From JAAFHZ01 sp964247085 (GTDB lineage Bacteria > Cyanobacteriota > Cyanobacteriia > Cyanobacteriales > Chamaesiphonaceae): a DNA stretch of 64,000 nucleotides. The stretch covers positions 1 to 64,000 of the forward strand of contig CAXTSX010000014.1 of the NCBI GenBank assembly GCA_964247085.1, in the 5' to 3' direction. The notes beneath the pieces were generated by a model. That model was not told the origin of the DNA and did not search any database. It saw only the letters and a program-made list of their open reading frames with translations. Below are positions 51,877-61,380 of this stretch, one piece after another (the stretch's first letter is position 1; each line of letters opens with the position of its first letter). Made by a program: the position numbers and the translations under genes.

Positions 51877-53217
51877 CTACATGACTCCTTTTGATCGAGG
51901 CGCAATTCGGAGATTCTCAACGAGGCAATCGATCGTGTAGTCAAGTTGCGCTTTGGTGTGATTAGTGTTGATGAAAAAGCGCAAGCGAGATTTGTCGCGA
52001 GGAACAATCGGGTAGAGCATCGGGAAAGTGCAAATACCTCGATCGAACAATTGAATTGACATCCATAGAGCTAATTCAGAGTCACGCATCATAATAGGCA
52101 CGACACCGGAATCTTTACTGTTATAAGTATTGAGTCCGACGGATTTGGCTTTGGCAATAAAGTAGGCGGCATTGGCTTGGACTTGTCGTGCTCTCTCCGG
52201 TTGGACTCTCATGATGCGGAGAGTAGCTAGTCCAGCAGCGGTGTTGGCAGGAGTGGGAGCTGCACCGTAGAGCAAAACGCCCGGTGCATAATGCTTCAGC
52301 ATAGCGATTAAGGCTTTAGAACCTGCTACATAGCCACCGCAGGTACCAAAAGCTTTACTCATGGAGCCATATAAGATATCAATTTCTTTGCCGGAAATAT
52401 CAAAGTAATCTGTTACTCCCAGGCCATTTGTCCCAATGATGCCCATGGAGTGAGCTTCATCGACCATCAGCAGGGCTTGATAGCGATTTTTTATCTCGAT
52501 GATGCGGGGAATATCGGGGATGTCTCCATCCATGCTGTACACGCCTTCGACCAGAATGAGTACTCGCTCATATTTGTGGCGATGTTCAGCCAATATTTTT
52601 TCTAAGGCTTCATAATCGTTGTGGGGAAAGCTAAAACGGCGAGATCCAGCAATTTTACAGCCTGATAGGGCGGAGTTGTGGATCAATTCGTCGTAGATAA
52701 TCATGTCCTGTGCTCGACATATGTAGCCGATCGCAAAGGCATTAGTGCTATAACCACCGACTGAGACAACAGCATCTTCAGTACCAAGAACTTCAGAAAT
52801 TTCGCGTTCAAATTCTTGGTGGATACTCACTTCTCCGGTGATCGATCGACCGGAACCAGTACTAGTACCACAATCATCAATCGCTTGCTTGGCGGCAGCT
52901 TTGACCCGGGGATCATTGGCTAGCGCTAGGTAGTTATAACTGGAGAAATTGATGATTTCTCTACCTTCGAGATTGACCGTCGCATCAGATGCCCCAGCAT
53001 GTTTGAGAAACTGGTTTTTGGTGTATTTCTGCTTCTCATAAAACCACTCCATTGTGGTAAATTCTTTGTACTCTGGAAAGAGGGCAAAGTCATAAAATTC
53101 TGGTTTAACCGGTATCGGCGCATTCGGTACACGCCGATCTTCTCGGGGTAGTGAAGGTGCAGTAGAACCCAGGTTCATTTTCTCTTTGAGACGATCAAAA
53201 CTCGATTGGTAGTTCAT
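51877..53217 (-). CDS. Alpha-oxoamine synthase (KBL/AONS/SPT family)
   Basis: 446 residues. PLP enzyme with Lys288 in YGSMSKAFGTCGGYVAG, Asp253/His256 in VDEAHSMGIIG, and INFSSYNYLALAND, GTSTGSGRSITGEV. An N-terminal extension of about 45 residues precedes the usual fold. The family joins an amino acid to an acyl thioester with loss of CO2; members paired with a PKS lacking a thioesterase (as in fumonisin) release the chain as a 2-amino-3-ketone. It follows the PKS gene by 107 bases. Biotin (BioF) function is unlikely because of the neighbours. Confidence 0.88.
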   Translation of the reverse strand: MNYQSSFDRLKEKMNLGSTAPSLPREDRRVPNAPIPVKPEFYDFALFPEYKEFTTMEWFYEKQKYTKNQFLKHAGASDATVNLEGREIINFSSYNYLALANDPRVKAAAKQAIDDCGTSTGSGRSITGEVSIHQEFEREISEVLGTEDAVVSVGGYSTNAFAIGYICRAQDMIIYDELIHNSALSGCKIAGSRRFSFPHNDYEALEKILAEHRHKYERVLILVEGVYSMDGDIPDIPRIIEIKNRYQALLMVDEAHSMGIIGTNGLGVTDYFDISGKEIDILYGSMSKAFGTCGGYVAGSKALIAMLKHYAPGVLLYGAAPTPANTAAGLATLRIMRVQPERARQVQANAAYFIAKAKSVGLNTYNSKDSGVVPIMMRDSELALWMSIQLFDRGICTFPMLYPIVPRDKSRLRFFINTNHTKAQLDYTIDCLVENLRIAPRSKGVM

Positions 53218-53324
53218 GTTTTGGGGTGGTTGGAGGGACTTTAAACTTCAGCTGATCGGATCAGAGATTCTCTAGGTGAAATGCATATCCAGGAAGGATA
53301 ATCTCGGGTACAACTCAAATCTCT

Positions 53325-56300
53325 TTAGGTAACTACTGAAACAGCCGCAGGCAGAACTGCACTAACTCCGGCAGTTGGCATTAACAGAGTTTTTAACGAC
53401 TGTCGAGACAGGCTGCGAATCGTCACATCACCCAACAGCTCCATAATTGAGATGCTCAAACCGAGTTTGGCATCAAGTTGAAGCTGAAACTCGGTGGCCA
53501 TTAAAGAATCAACTCCCAACTGACTCAGAGCCGAATCGATCGGGATGCTAGCCGGATCAGATTTGAGCACTGATGCAATAATTTCGACGATCAGGCTACC
53601 CAGCAATTCGACTTGGTCAGCAGCATCGAGTTGAGATAACTCTTCAATCAAAACATCACGCATAGAATTGTCTTTGCCTTCGCTATCACTGGCGATCAGA
53701 CCAGCAAAGCGGGGAGATGTGGCTCCACGTGTTTCGAACCGCGCCCAATCTGCCCAACTGGAAATCACAGTGACTCCAAATTGAGTGGTGTTGCGAGCCA
53801 AACTGACCTTGAGGACATCTAGAGCTTCGGCAGTATTAATACCACGTAAACCTGTATAGCGTAGGAACTGTTCAAGTTGTTCATCTTGGGCAACAACACC
53901 AACATCGGCGATCGCACCCCAGTTTACACTAGTACCTACTAGCCCCTGAGCATGACGAAGATGAGCCAAACCGTTGAGGAAACCATTGGCTGAGCTATAG
54001 GCGGCTTGCCGGGCATTACCTACCAGGTTGGCGATCGAGGAGTACAGCACAAAATGATCTAGTTCCATTGAGCGAGTCAATAAGTGCAGGTTCCAAGCAC
54101 CCAGTGCCTTACTTCGCATCACTTTGTGGAAGGTATCCAGGTCTATTTCACCGATCGGTTGATCGATAATTAAGGCGCCAGAGTGAAATACGCCCTTGAG
54201 TGGAGGCATGTCTTGCTCGATCTCAGCAAATAGAGCAGTGAGTTGTTGATAATCGGCTGTATCACAGGCAGCAGCTTTAACTATCGCGCCGGTAGCTGTC
54301 AGGCTGCTGACGAAAGCTTGACGTTCGGCGTTATCAGCACCTGTGCGTCCAGTTAAAACCAGATGACGTGCTCCATTAGCAATCAGCCATTCAGCTGTCT
54401 TCTGACCAAAGCCACCAAAGCCACCAGTAATTAGATAGGTAGCATTGGCCTCAAAACTCAGACAGTCTTGTTGAACGACGGGTAAGTCTCGACCATCAGT
54501 TTCATAGTTTAGAGCGATACTAGAGGTAACCGCCAAACCCAATTTTTGCCAAGCTAGATCGATAATCGAAATTTCCAGATTGGGTAAGGGGACAATTGTG
54601 CCATTGACTATCTCGGTGACAACTCTTTGCAGGGCTTGCTGTAGGCGTTCGGGGCGCTGCAGTAACAGACTCATGTCGGTACGAGCGATCATCTGTTGAG
54701 AGACTGTTAATGGACTCGCTATGCTGTCAGTGTCGATCGCGCAACCGCCAGTGCACAGCATTCCCATGTCGAATGATTTTGTCCACTGTTGCATGGGGGC
54801 AACGAGTACGGTGAAACCTTTGCCATTAGTCTGTTCACCAATAGCCCGTTGAATAGCTTCCGGACAGATCGGGAAGATTGGATACTGCTCAACAGTTTGG
54901 TAATCTAATTGTTCGATATCATCCCACAGCAGAGCAATAGAAAGTCCACGAGAGCGGAGAGCATCAGCGATGACTAGTCCAAGTTCGTCAGCATAGACGA
55001 GAGCACTGTCATCAGCTGATAGTTCGAGGGATTCGATCGCCCTTTCGGAGCGAGTTGCGGCACCAATAGTACTAACTAGATTGGCAGCGTTAGCAGTGGC
55101 CGAAATTGGCACAAGCTGAAACTGATGACGAGGGCCAGTCATTTGACTAGCGAGGTCGGCAGGGGCAAATCCACAGACTCTCATCCCCTGACGTAAATCG
55201 GTCACATTGCTGCCAACGGCCAGGACTTCGGCGACTATCTCAATGGTTGGTTGCCCTAAGACTGCGGAGGAAGTATCGAGCAACAAGTTGGGAGGAACAA
55301 TCGTGGTTTCAATTCGCAGACGAATATCATCAGCACCTAGTTCTTGGGCGGTAAAGGCTAAAATTCTGGCCATACCGACACCCTCCGTCTCGGCTTCGGC
55401 CAGCAACGGCCGGACTAGAATCGGATGTTCGTTATCCAGGTTCATGTATTGGATGCGATCATCGGTGAGAACTTTACTGTCTACCAATTCGCTGACCAGT
55501 CGGAAATTACCACGCAGGGCAACTTCGTCATGAATATCGTCACAAAGTAGCTCTAAGGACAGACTTTCAATGGTATCGGCGCTGACTTTAGCGGGTAAAT
55601 CGACACTGCTAAACCGAAAACCCTCTAACTCGTTAAAGGCAACTCGGGTAAAACCATTTAACGCCGACTGACTGGGCTGGATATTTTTATCTTGATCATT
55701 AACCGCAAAAGCACCTTGGGTAACAACGTATACACGCGGGACTCGTTCACTAGCTTGCTGAGTTAGAGCTTGGGAGAAAGCGATTAAAGTTTCGATCGCG
55801 GTCTCGCCAGTGGGATCGACTGAATTGCTCGTAGCTGTCAAACCATGCAAGAAGACAATGCCATCAAGTTCGCCACACTGTTCTAAAACGGCTGCTGCAT
55901 CCTCAACATTGCCAGAGCGGACAGTGATTTGGCTATCAGCAGTATGGAATGCAGTGCCAATAATGACGGAAGAAATCCCAATTGCCCCGTAGCTTTCCAA
56001 CCGTTGAATGAGCTCTGGCGCAATTTGACTGTCGGAGCCAACTACTAGCCAATAGCCCAGGCGTTTGGCTTCATTGAGGGTTTCGCCATAAGTCCATTCA
56101 TAGCCAAGAATTTGCCTTTTGACTTTATCGCCGAATCGATCGGTACGCTCTTTTTTAGCGGCTGCGGTCGATCGCATGCCCCGAATGGTAGCAACAACAT
56201 GACCTTCGTCATCTACTAATGTCAGGTTGCAATCGATATGCCGATCTGTTTGCTCGACGATTTCACTTAAGCACCAAATATTGGCAGGCACCTGTTTAGC

Positions 56301-59300
56301 ATAGACACACATCTCACTAAATCCAGTCGGTAAGTAGGTGGTATCTGAGCCATCAAGCATAGCGATAAGGGATTGGAAGCAAGCATCAAGAACGGTGGGA
56401 TGGATGCAGTATTGTGACAAATTAGCAGTCAGTTCGGGCTGCATTTTAATCCGCGAAAGCACTCTACCGGATTCTTGATCGACCCGCAATTGCCAAATTG
56501 TTTGAAAAGCCGGACCATAATTGAGATCTATTGCTGCCAAACTCTGATAGAACGAGGCCACATCTTCATTCCTACGAAAGTCTTTTAGTAATAAATGAAT
56601 GTCGATTTTATAGGGCTTGAATCTGTCTAAGCTGGCAATCTTGCCAGTGATGTGAATCTGTCCGATCCCCAATCGTCCATTTTCTAGCCCTCGAATTGTG
56701 GCCATTCCGGTGGATGGATCATAAGATGTTGCACAGTCCAGTCCCCGCTCTGGAGTTATCACCATTGGCGCGATAATCTGCAAATTCCGAATTGTGATCG
56801 CCGGTGCATCCTCAAATTGGAGTTTGGCTAATTCTAGTAATGCTTCGATATAGGCAGCAGCAGGCAAGATCGGTACACCAGTAACGACGTGATCACGCAG
56901 ATAAATAAGTGGTTCATGGTCAAAATCATTCCGCCATACTGGTGTCCCTGGAGCCTCTTGCAACCCTAAAATTGGTAGATCGACTGGGGCGATTCGTTCT
57001 TGCATTCCCCGCTCATTTTCTAGCCACAATTTGTCGCGTTGCCATGCGTAATTAGGCAGTTGTATAAATTTGCCATCTCCGTTATGCTTCTGCCAATCGA
57101 TATGGCAGCCACTGGTAAAAACACTGGCGATCGATCGATGGAGTGCCGATAGTTCGGGAGTCTTACGGCGTAAGGTATAGGCGGTGCGACAGTCTTTGTC
57201 GGCAGCCTTAATACAATCGCGGAGGGAAGTGGCTAATACTGGGTGAGGGCCGACTTCTAAGAATGTATTATAACCATCAGCGATAATGCTAGAAATTGCC
57301 GTCGCAAATTCTACCGATTGACGCATATTTAACGGCCAATAATCGGCACCATAAGATACACCTTCCACTAATCCACCTGTCACCGTCGAATATAGCGGAA
57401 TCTGGGGCACAGCCGGACACACACTAGCCAAAGCCTCTGTTAATGGCTGCACAATTCGATCCATAATCGGACTGTGATAAGGTACCTCGACTTCTAACTG
57501 ACGATTAAAAATTCCTTCCGCAGTTAAAGCCGCGCTTAATTTTTGCAACTCAGTCTCATCCCCAGCCAGCGTCACAGTTGTCGGGCTATTTACTGCCGCC
57601 ACGGAAACAACATCCAAGCAATGTTCGATCCGTTCTAAGGCTTTTTCCTTGCTCAAACCGACTGCCATCATCGCCCCAGTGCCGGCGCAAGTCGCCTGCA
57701 ACCGGCTCCGATGGTAGCAAACTGTCAGAGTATCGCGCAGGTTTAATACCCCCGCTGCATAGGCCGATCCAAGCTCACCAACGGAATGTCCGACGACTGC
57801 ACCTGGTTCAACTCCAGCGGCTCTAAGTACCGCCAGTAAGCCGATTTGAATAATTAAATTCGATGGTTGCGCAAATACAGTCCGTCCAATTTGGGACTCT
57901 TCCTCGCTCTTGAGCATTTCTGCCAAAATCGAGAAGCCAGCCACTTCGGTAAATACCGCATCCGCCTCATCTACCGCCGCCCGATAGATCGGCTCATCAC
58001 GGTACAATTCCTGTCCCATCGCCCACCATTGGGGACCCATCCCAGTAAACACAAATACTGGTTTGCGATGTCCTTGATATGGCTCGACACCTTGAATAAT
58101 GTCGTCATTTTCCTCATTGCGAGACAGAGCTTCTAAAGCGGCAATTACCTGCGATCGATCTACCCCTTTAACCACCGCCCGATGGGATAGATGAGCACGT
58201 TTTAACGAAGCTGAATAAAGAACATCTTCTAGTTTCGCACCATCGTGGAGTAGTTCCGCATACTTACCAGCCACTGCTGCCACCGCCTTGGGACTGCGGG
58301 CTGAGAGTGGTAAGAATGATGGGAACTTCCGCGCTTGAGGCTCGTCACGACTCTTAGAAGCGATCAATGGTTCAATAATAGGGGCAGTTCTCAAAATCGC
58401 ATGGGCATTAGTCCCGCCATAACCGAAGGAATTCACCGCCGCGCAGAACTCTTCATCTGCTGCACCCAACTCGATCAAATCATTCGCCAAGCGCACGTTC
58501 AATTCGTCGAACGGAATATTTGGATTCGGCTCCTGTAAATTCGCCAACGGTAACGCCTGACGATACATTAACGTCAACACCGCCTTAATAATTCCCGCCA
58601 CACCCGCCGCAGCTTCTAAGTGACCGATATTACTCTTCACTGAACCGATGACTACGGGGCTAGTATCCTGTCTAGCCGCACCATACACCGCTCCGATCGC
58701 GCCAGCTTCAGTCGGATCGCCAATCGCTGTACCCGTACCGTGACACTCAACATATCGCACTTCTTGGGGATCGATCGAATATCGCTGACAAACTTCTCTA
58801 ATTAACGCCTGTTGCGCCTCACCACTGGGCATCGAAATCCCTGGGGTGTGTCCATCCTGATTGCTACCAGTACCAATTACCGTCGCCAAAATCGGATCGC
58901 CATCCGCCAAAGCTTGCGCCAATGGCTTGAGCAATACCGCCCCAGCACCCTCACCCCGTCCATAACCATCAGCGCGAGAGTCAAACGACTTACACTCACC
59001 ATCCTTTGCCAGGAAATGCCCTTTGCACATCCCCATCGGATACTCAGGGCGCAACATCACATTCGCGCCGCCGACTACCGCCATTTCCGTCACTCCATTC
59101 CAGAGATCCTGACAAGCATAGTGAAATGCTACCAACGAAGAAGAACAGGCCGTATCGATCGACATACTCGGTCCACGCAGGTCAAAAGTATGGGAAATTC
59201 GATTAGAGAGCATCGTCATCATCATTCCCGTCGCGGTATTCTGATTGATGATCGATCGATTCGGAGCCGCCATCTGGGTAATCATATGATCGAGCATAAA

Positions 59301-59720
59301 CCCGCCCACATATACCCCCACACTGCGTCCGGCATATCCAGGTAAATCTATTCCCGCATTCTCAAACGCCTCCCAAACAACTTCCAATAACAACCGCTGC
59401 TGTGGATCCATATTTTCCGCATCGCGGGGAGAAATCCCAAAGAACGAAGCATCAAAAGTACTGATATCCTGATTTAGAAATCCGCCCCGATGCATATACG
59501 CTTTACCCTTAGCATTCGGATTCGAGGAATAATATCGATCAACTGTCCAACGCTCCGCTGGTACCGTATCGATCGCACTAAACTTAGTTTTCAATGCGTG
59601 CAATAGCTTGTCAATACTAGCTAAACCCTTGGGAAATCTGCAGCCCATACCGACAATTGCGATCGGGGCATGTTGTGCTGGAGAATGAAGAACAACAGTT
59701 TTGGAGGAATTGATTTGCAT
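53325..59720 (-). CDS. Iterative-type type I polyketide synthase KS-AT-DH-(psi ER)-KR-ACP
   Basis: 2131 residues, one module. KS: DTACSSSL (Cys near 193), ECHGTGTAIGD, SNIGHLEAAAG. AT: GHSVGELGSAYAAG (about 645), VPYHSPIMD. DH: DHVVTGVPILPAAAYIE (about 943) and CIHPTVLDACF. A central structural region and an ER-like segment (LGQPTIEIVAEVLAVG) lacking the G-G-V-G NADPH motif; it looks inactive. KR: LITGGFGGFGQKTAEWL (about 1768) with Ser/Tyr/Asn (LYSSIANLVG, AAYSSANG). ACP: LGVDSLMATEF (Ser near 2072). No thioesterase or reductase terminal domain; release is probably by the next gene's alpha-oxoamine synthase. First gene of the operon. Confidence 0.9.
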   Translation of the reverse strand: MQINSSKTVVLHSPAQHAPIAIVGMGCRFPKGLASIDKLLHALKTKFSAIDTVPAERWTVDRYYSSNPNAKGKAYMHRGGFLNQDISTFDASFFGISPRDAENMDPQQRLLLEVVWEAFENAGIDLPGYAGRSVGVYVGGFMLDHMITQMAAPNRSIINQNTATGMMMTMLSNRISHTFDLRGPSMSIDTACSSSLVAFHYACQDLWNGVTEMAVVGGANVMLRPEYPMGMCKGHFLAKDGECKSFDSRADGYGRGEGAGAVLLKPLAQALADGDPILATVIGTGSNQDGHTPGISMPSGEAQQALIREVCQRYSIDPQEVRYVECHGTGTAIGDPTEAGAIGAVYGAARQDTSPVVIGSVKSNIGHLEAAAGVAGIIKAVLTLMYRQALPLANLQEPNPNIPFDELNVRLANDLIELGAADEEFCAAVNSFGYGGTNAHAILRTAPIIEPLIASKSRDEPQARKFPSFLPLSARSPKAVAAVAGKYAELLHDGAKLEDVLYSASLKRAHLSHRAVVKGVDRSQVIAALEALSRNEENDDIIQGVEPYQGHRKPVFVFTGMGPQWWAMGQELYRDEPIYRAAVDEADAVFTEVAGFSILAEMLKSEEESQIGRTVFAQPSNLIIQIGLLAVLRAAGVEPGAVVGHSVGELGSAYAAGVLNLRDTLTVCYHRSRLQATCAGTGAMMAVGLSKEKALERIEHCLDVVSVAAVNSPTTVTLAGDETELQKLSAALTAEGIFNRQLEVEVPYHSPIMDRIVQPLTEALASVCPAVPQIPLYSTVTGGLVEGVSYGADYWPLNMRQSVEFATAISSIIADGYNTFLEVGPHPVLATSLRDCIKAADKDCRTAYTLRRKTPELSALHRSIASVFTSGCHIDWQKHNGDGKFIQLPNYAWQRDKLWLENERGMQERIAPVDLPILGLQEAPGTPVWRNDFDHEPLIYLRDHVVTGVPILPAAAYIEALLELAKLQFEDAPAITIRNLQIIAPMVITPERGLDCATSYDPSTGMATIRGLENGRLGIGQIHITGKIASLDRFKPYKIDIHLLLKDFRRNEDVASFYQSLAAIDLNYGPAFQTIWQLRVDQESGRVLSRIKMQPELTANLSQYCIHPTVLDACFQSLIAMLDGSDTTYLPTGFSEMCVYAKQVPANIWCLSEIVEQTDRHIDCNLTLVDDEGHVVATIRGMRSTAAAKKERTDRFGDKVKRQILGYEWTYGETLNEAKRLGYWLVVGSDSQIAPELIQRLESYGAIGISSVIIGTAFHTADSQITVRSGNVEDAAAVLEQCGELDGIVFLHGLTATSNSVDPTGETAIETLIAFSQALTQQASERVPRVYVVTQGAFAVNDQDKNIQPSQSALNGFTRVAFNELEGFRFSSVDLPAKVSADTIESLSLELLCDDIHDEVALRGNFRLVSELVDSKVLTDDRIQYMNLDNEHPILVRPLLAEAETEGVGMARILAFTAQELGADDIRLRIETTIVPPNLLLDTSSAVLGQPTIEIVAEVLAVGSNVTDLRQGMRVCGFAPADLASQMTGPRHQFQLVPISATANAANLVSTIGAATRSERAIESLELSADDSALVYADELGLVIADALRSRGLSIALLWDDIEQLDYQTVEQYPIFPICPEAIQRAIGEQTNGKGFTVLVAPMQQWTKSFDMGMLCTGGCAIDTDSIASPLTVSQQMIARTDMSLLLQRPERLQQALQRVVTEIVNGTIVPLPNLEISIIDLAWQKLGLAVTSSIALNYETDGRDLPVVQQDCLSFEANATYLITGGFGGFGQKTAEWLIANGARHLVLTGRTGADNAERQAFVSSLTATGAIVKAAACDTADYQQLTALFAEIEQDMPPLKGVFHSGALIIDQPIGEIDLDTFHKVMRSKALGAWNLHLLTRSMELDHFVLYSSIANLVGNARQAAYSSANGFLNGLAHLRHAQGLVGTSVNWGAIADVGVVAQDEQLEQFLRYTGLRGINTAEALDVLKVSLARNTTQFGVTVISSWADWARFETRGATSPRFAGLIASDSEGKDNSMRDVLIEELSQLDAADQVELLGSLIVEIIASVLKSDPASIPIDSALSQLGVDSLMATEFQLQLDAKLGLSISIMELLGDVTIRSLSRQSLKTLLMPTAGVSAVLPAAVSVVT

Positions 59721-60135
59721 CAGAACACTTATGATTTTTAATATTTAACAACTACAACGCTTTTTGATTAAGCTCGTAACAGAATAAAAATGAAATAATT
59801 TATCCACTTTTAATAAAGTTTTTTAAAAGCACGGCCTGAAAATAAAGATGCGGCACTAAGTCGATAGTTTACTAAGTGTTTTCTGAAAATCTTTGAAATG
59901 TTTTAAAAAGCTTAGTCATAAGTGCAATATACTCTGTTTTTTTCATGATCGTCAACTAGGTAGACTAAGCAAAAAGACGTATTAATCGAAAGTTATACTA
60001 TTCTTATAGCCCTGCCGAACATTCAAAAAATTAGTGTTTTAGGTAAACTTTCAAGGCAGCCATTTTTCTGCAATGAAAGCTTACTTGGAACTATTTTTTG
60101 CGTTTAACTATTCAAACATAATTATTTAATTATAA
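59721..60135 (-). promoter_or_regulatory. Intergenic control region of the PKS operon
   Basis: 415 bases, strongly AT-rich, between the DUF2141 gene and the PKS on the same strand. It should contain the PKS promoter. I see no clear operator, terminator or RNA gene; the stretch near 60116-60145 (ATAATTATTTAATTATAATT) is a local AT palindrome that could be structural. Confidence 0.35.
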
Positions 60136-60603
60136 TTAAAAATATTGAACTTTGATAAATAGCTCAGCTTTAGGCTTTGCCAAGGAAAATTGAGACTCAC
60201 CAAAACTAGGTGCCGAAGTTTTCACTACAGCATTATTCGAAAATCCAACTCCCTCGGTGGGAACACCAAAAAAGTTATTATTAAGACGAGTATCACCATT
60301 CATATCATGAATTGCAGCAATCGCATAATTACCATAGGGTAAATTTGCAAATGTAATCTGAGCATTTCCTTTAATAACCGGTGTACAGCGAGCAACCTTC
60401 AGAGCAGAACCTTTTCCACCATCAGGAAATCCCTGTTTTCCATTAAACAAGTTCACACACATCTGACCTTTAGAATTATTAATCCCAGTGAACTTAACGG
60501 TAAGAGTACTGCTAGATCCGGCCAATACAGGATCCACTTTTGAAGCCAAACTGGTAACTGTCAAAAGACTTAACAACAAGGCAATTTTTTTCAAGTTAAT
60601 CAT
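60136..60603 (-). CDS. Secreted DUF2141-family protein
   Basis: 155 residues with a signal peptide (KKIALLLSLLTVTSLAS, cleavage around residue 29 after VLAG). The body is beta-rich with GQMCVNLFNGKQGFP, the AIHDMNGDTRLNNNFFGVPTEG motif and a C-terminal LFIKVQYF, typical of DUF2141 proteins of unknown function. It lies between the exporter genes and the PKS operon on the same strand. Confidence 0.85.
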   Translation of the reverse strand: MINLKKIALLLSLLTVTSLASKVDPVLAGSSSTLTVKFTGINNSKGQMCVNLFNGKQGFPDGGKGSALKVARCTPVIKGNAQITFANLPYGNYAIAAIHDMNGDTRLNNNFFGVPTEGVGFSNNAVVKTSAPSFGESQFSLAKPKAELFIKVQYF

Positions 60604-60687
60604 AATTTCATTGTTTTTATTTATTGAGATGTTGAATTAGATGAATGTAAAAGTCCCATGATAGTTTAAGTATCAAAGGCATCAGAA

Positions 60688-61368
60688 CTATCCACTATTT
60701 GCAACCAATCGACCATCTTCCATATGAATGATGCGATCAGCAATATCCAGAATTCTATTGTCATGTGTCACCATTAAAATGGTACAGTTTTGTTCTTTGG
60801 CCATCATTTGCATCAAATTAACGATTTCACGTCCTGTTTGACTATCTAAGGCGGCAGTAGGTTCATCAGCCAAGATTAATTTTGGATTACTAACTAGGGC
60901 TCTGGCGATCGCCACCCGTTGTTTTTGTCCCCCGGAAAGACTATCGGGATAAGCTTGAATTCTTTCGCCTAAACCAACCGCCTTTAAGATATCTTTAGAC
61001 CTAGCTTTTGCCACTCGCAAACTAACTTGTTCGTGCAATTCAATTGACATTTGAACATTTTGTTGAGCAGTCATAAATGGCAAAAGATTGTGTGCCTGAA
61101 ATATATAACCAATATGCCGACGTGTTTGAACCAGAGCTAGCTCATCAGCACCTTGAAGTTCTTGCCCGACACATCTTAATCGCCCTTGTTGCACTGACCT
61201 CAAACCACCAATCAGTGATAACAAGGTGGTTTTGCCGGAACCAGAATGTCCAGTGAGAATAACGATTTCACCACGCTCAACAACTAAATCAATATTGTGT
61301 AATACTTGTTTTCTCAAGTTTTTCTTGCCAAAGAAATGATTTAAACCTCTAACTTTTAACAGTGCCAT
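60688..61368 (-). CDS. devA: DevA-like ABC exporter ATPase
   Basis: 226 residues. Walker A GHSGSGKTT (40-48), signature LSGGQ (144-148), Walker B LILADEPTAALD and a switch His (VTHD). The MacB/LolD-like family; DevA works with DevC and DevB and exports heterocyst glycolipids in Anabaena. Here it follows devC by 12 bases. Membrane-associated. Confidence 0.9.
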   Translation of the reverse strand: MALLKVRGLNHFFGKKNLRKQVLHNIDLVVERGEIVILTGHSGSGKTTLLSLIGGLRSVQQGRLRCVGQELQGADELALVQTRRHIGYIFQAHNLLPFMTAQQNVQMSIELHEQVSLRVAKARSKDILKAVGLGERIQAYPDSLSGGQKQRVAIARALVSNPKLILADEPTAALDSQTGREIVNLMQMMAKEQNCTILMVTHDNRILDIADRIIHMEDGRLVANSG

Positions 61369-61380
61369 AAATATAATCTC

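Noticed and set aside
51870..52007. N-terminal extension of the reductase gene into the alpha-oxoamine synthase gene
   Set aside because: It would overlap the synthase by 131 bases; the Met at 51869 begins the normal MDR fold.
58812..59345. 177-residue plus-strand frame
   Set aside because: Antisense to the highly conserved KS domain of the PKS; Arg/His/Ser-rich shadow frame.
53325..59720. Assignment as the heterocyst glycolipid synthase HglE
   Set aside because: The domain order, psi-ER and following alpha-oxoamine synthase differ from the hgl cluster; only the DevBCA neighbourhood is similar.
60110..60150. AT palindrome near the DUF2141 stop as a terminator
   Set aside because: Stem is only A/T pairs with no G/C, too weak to call.
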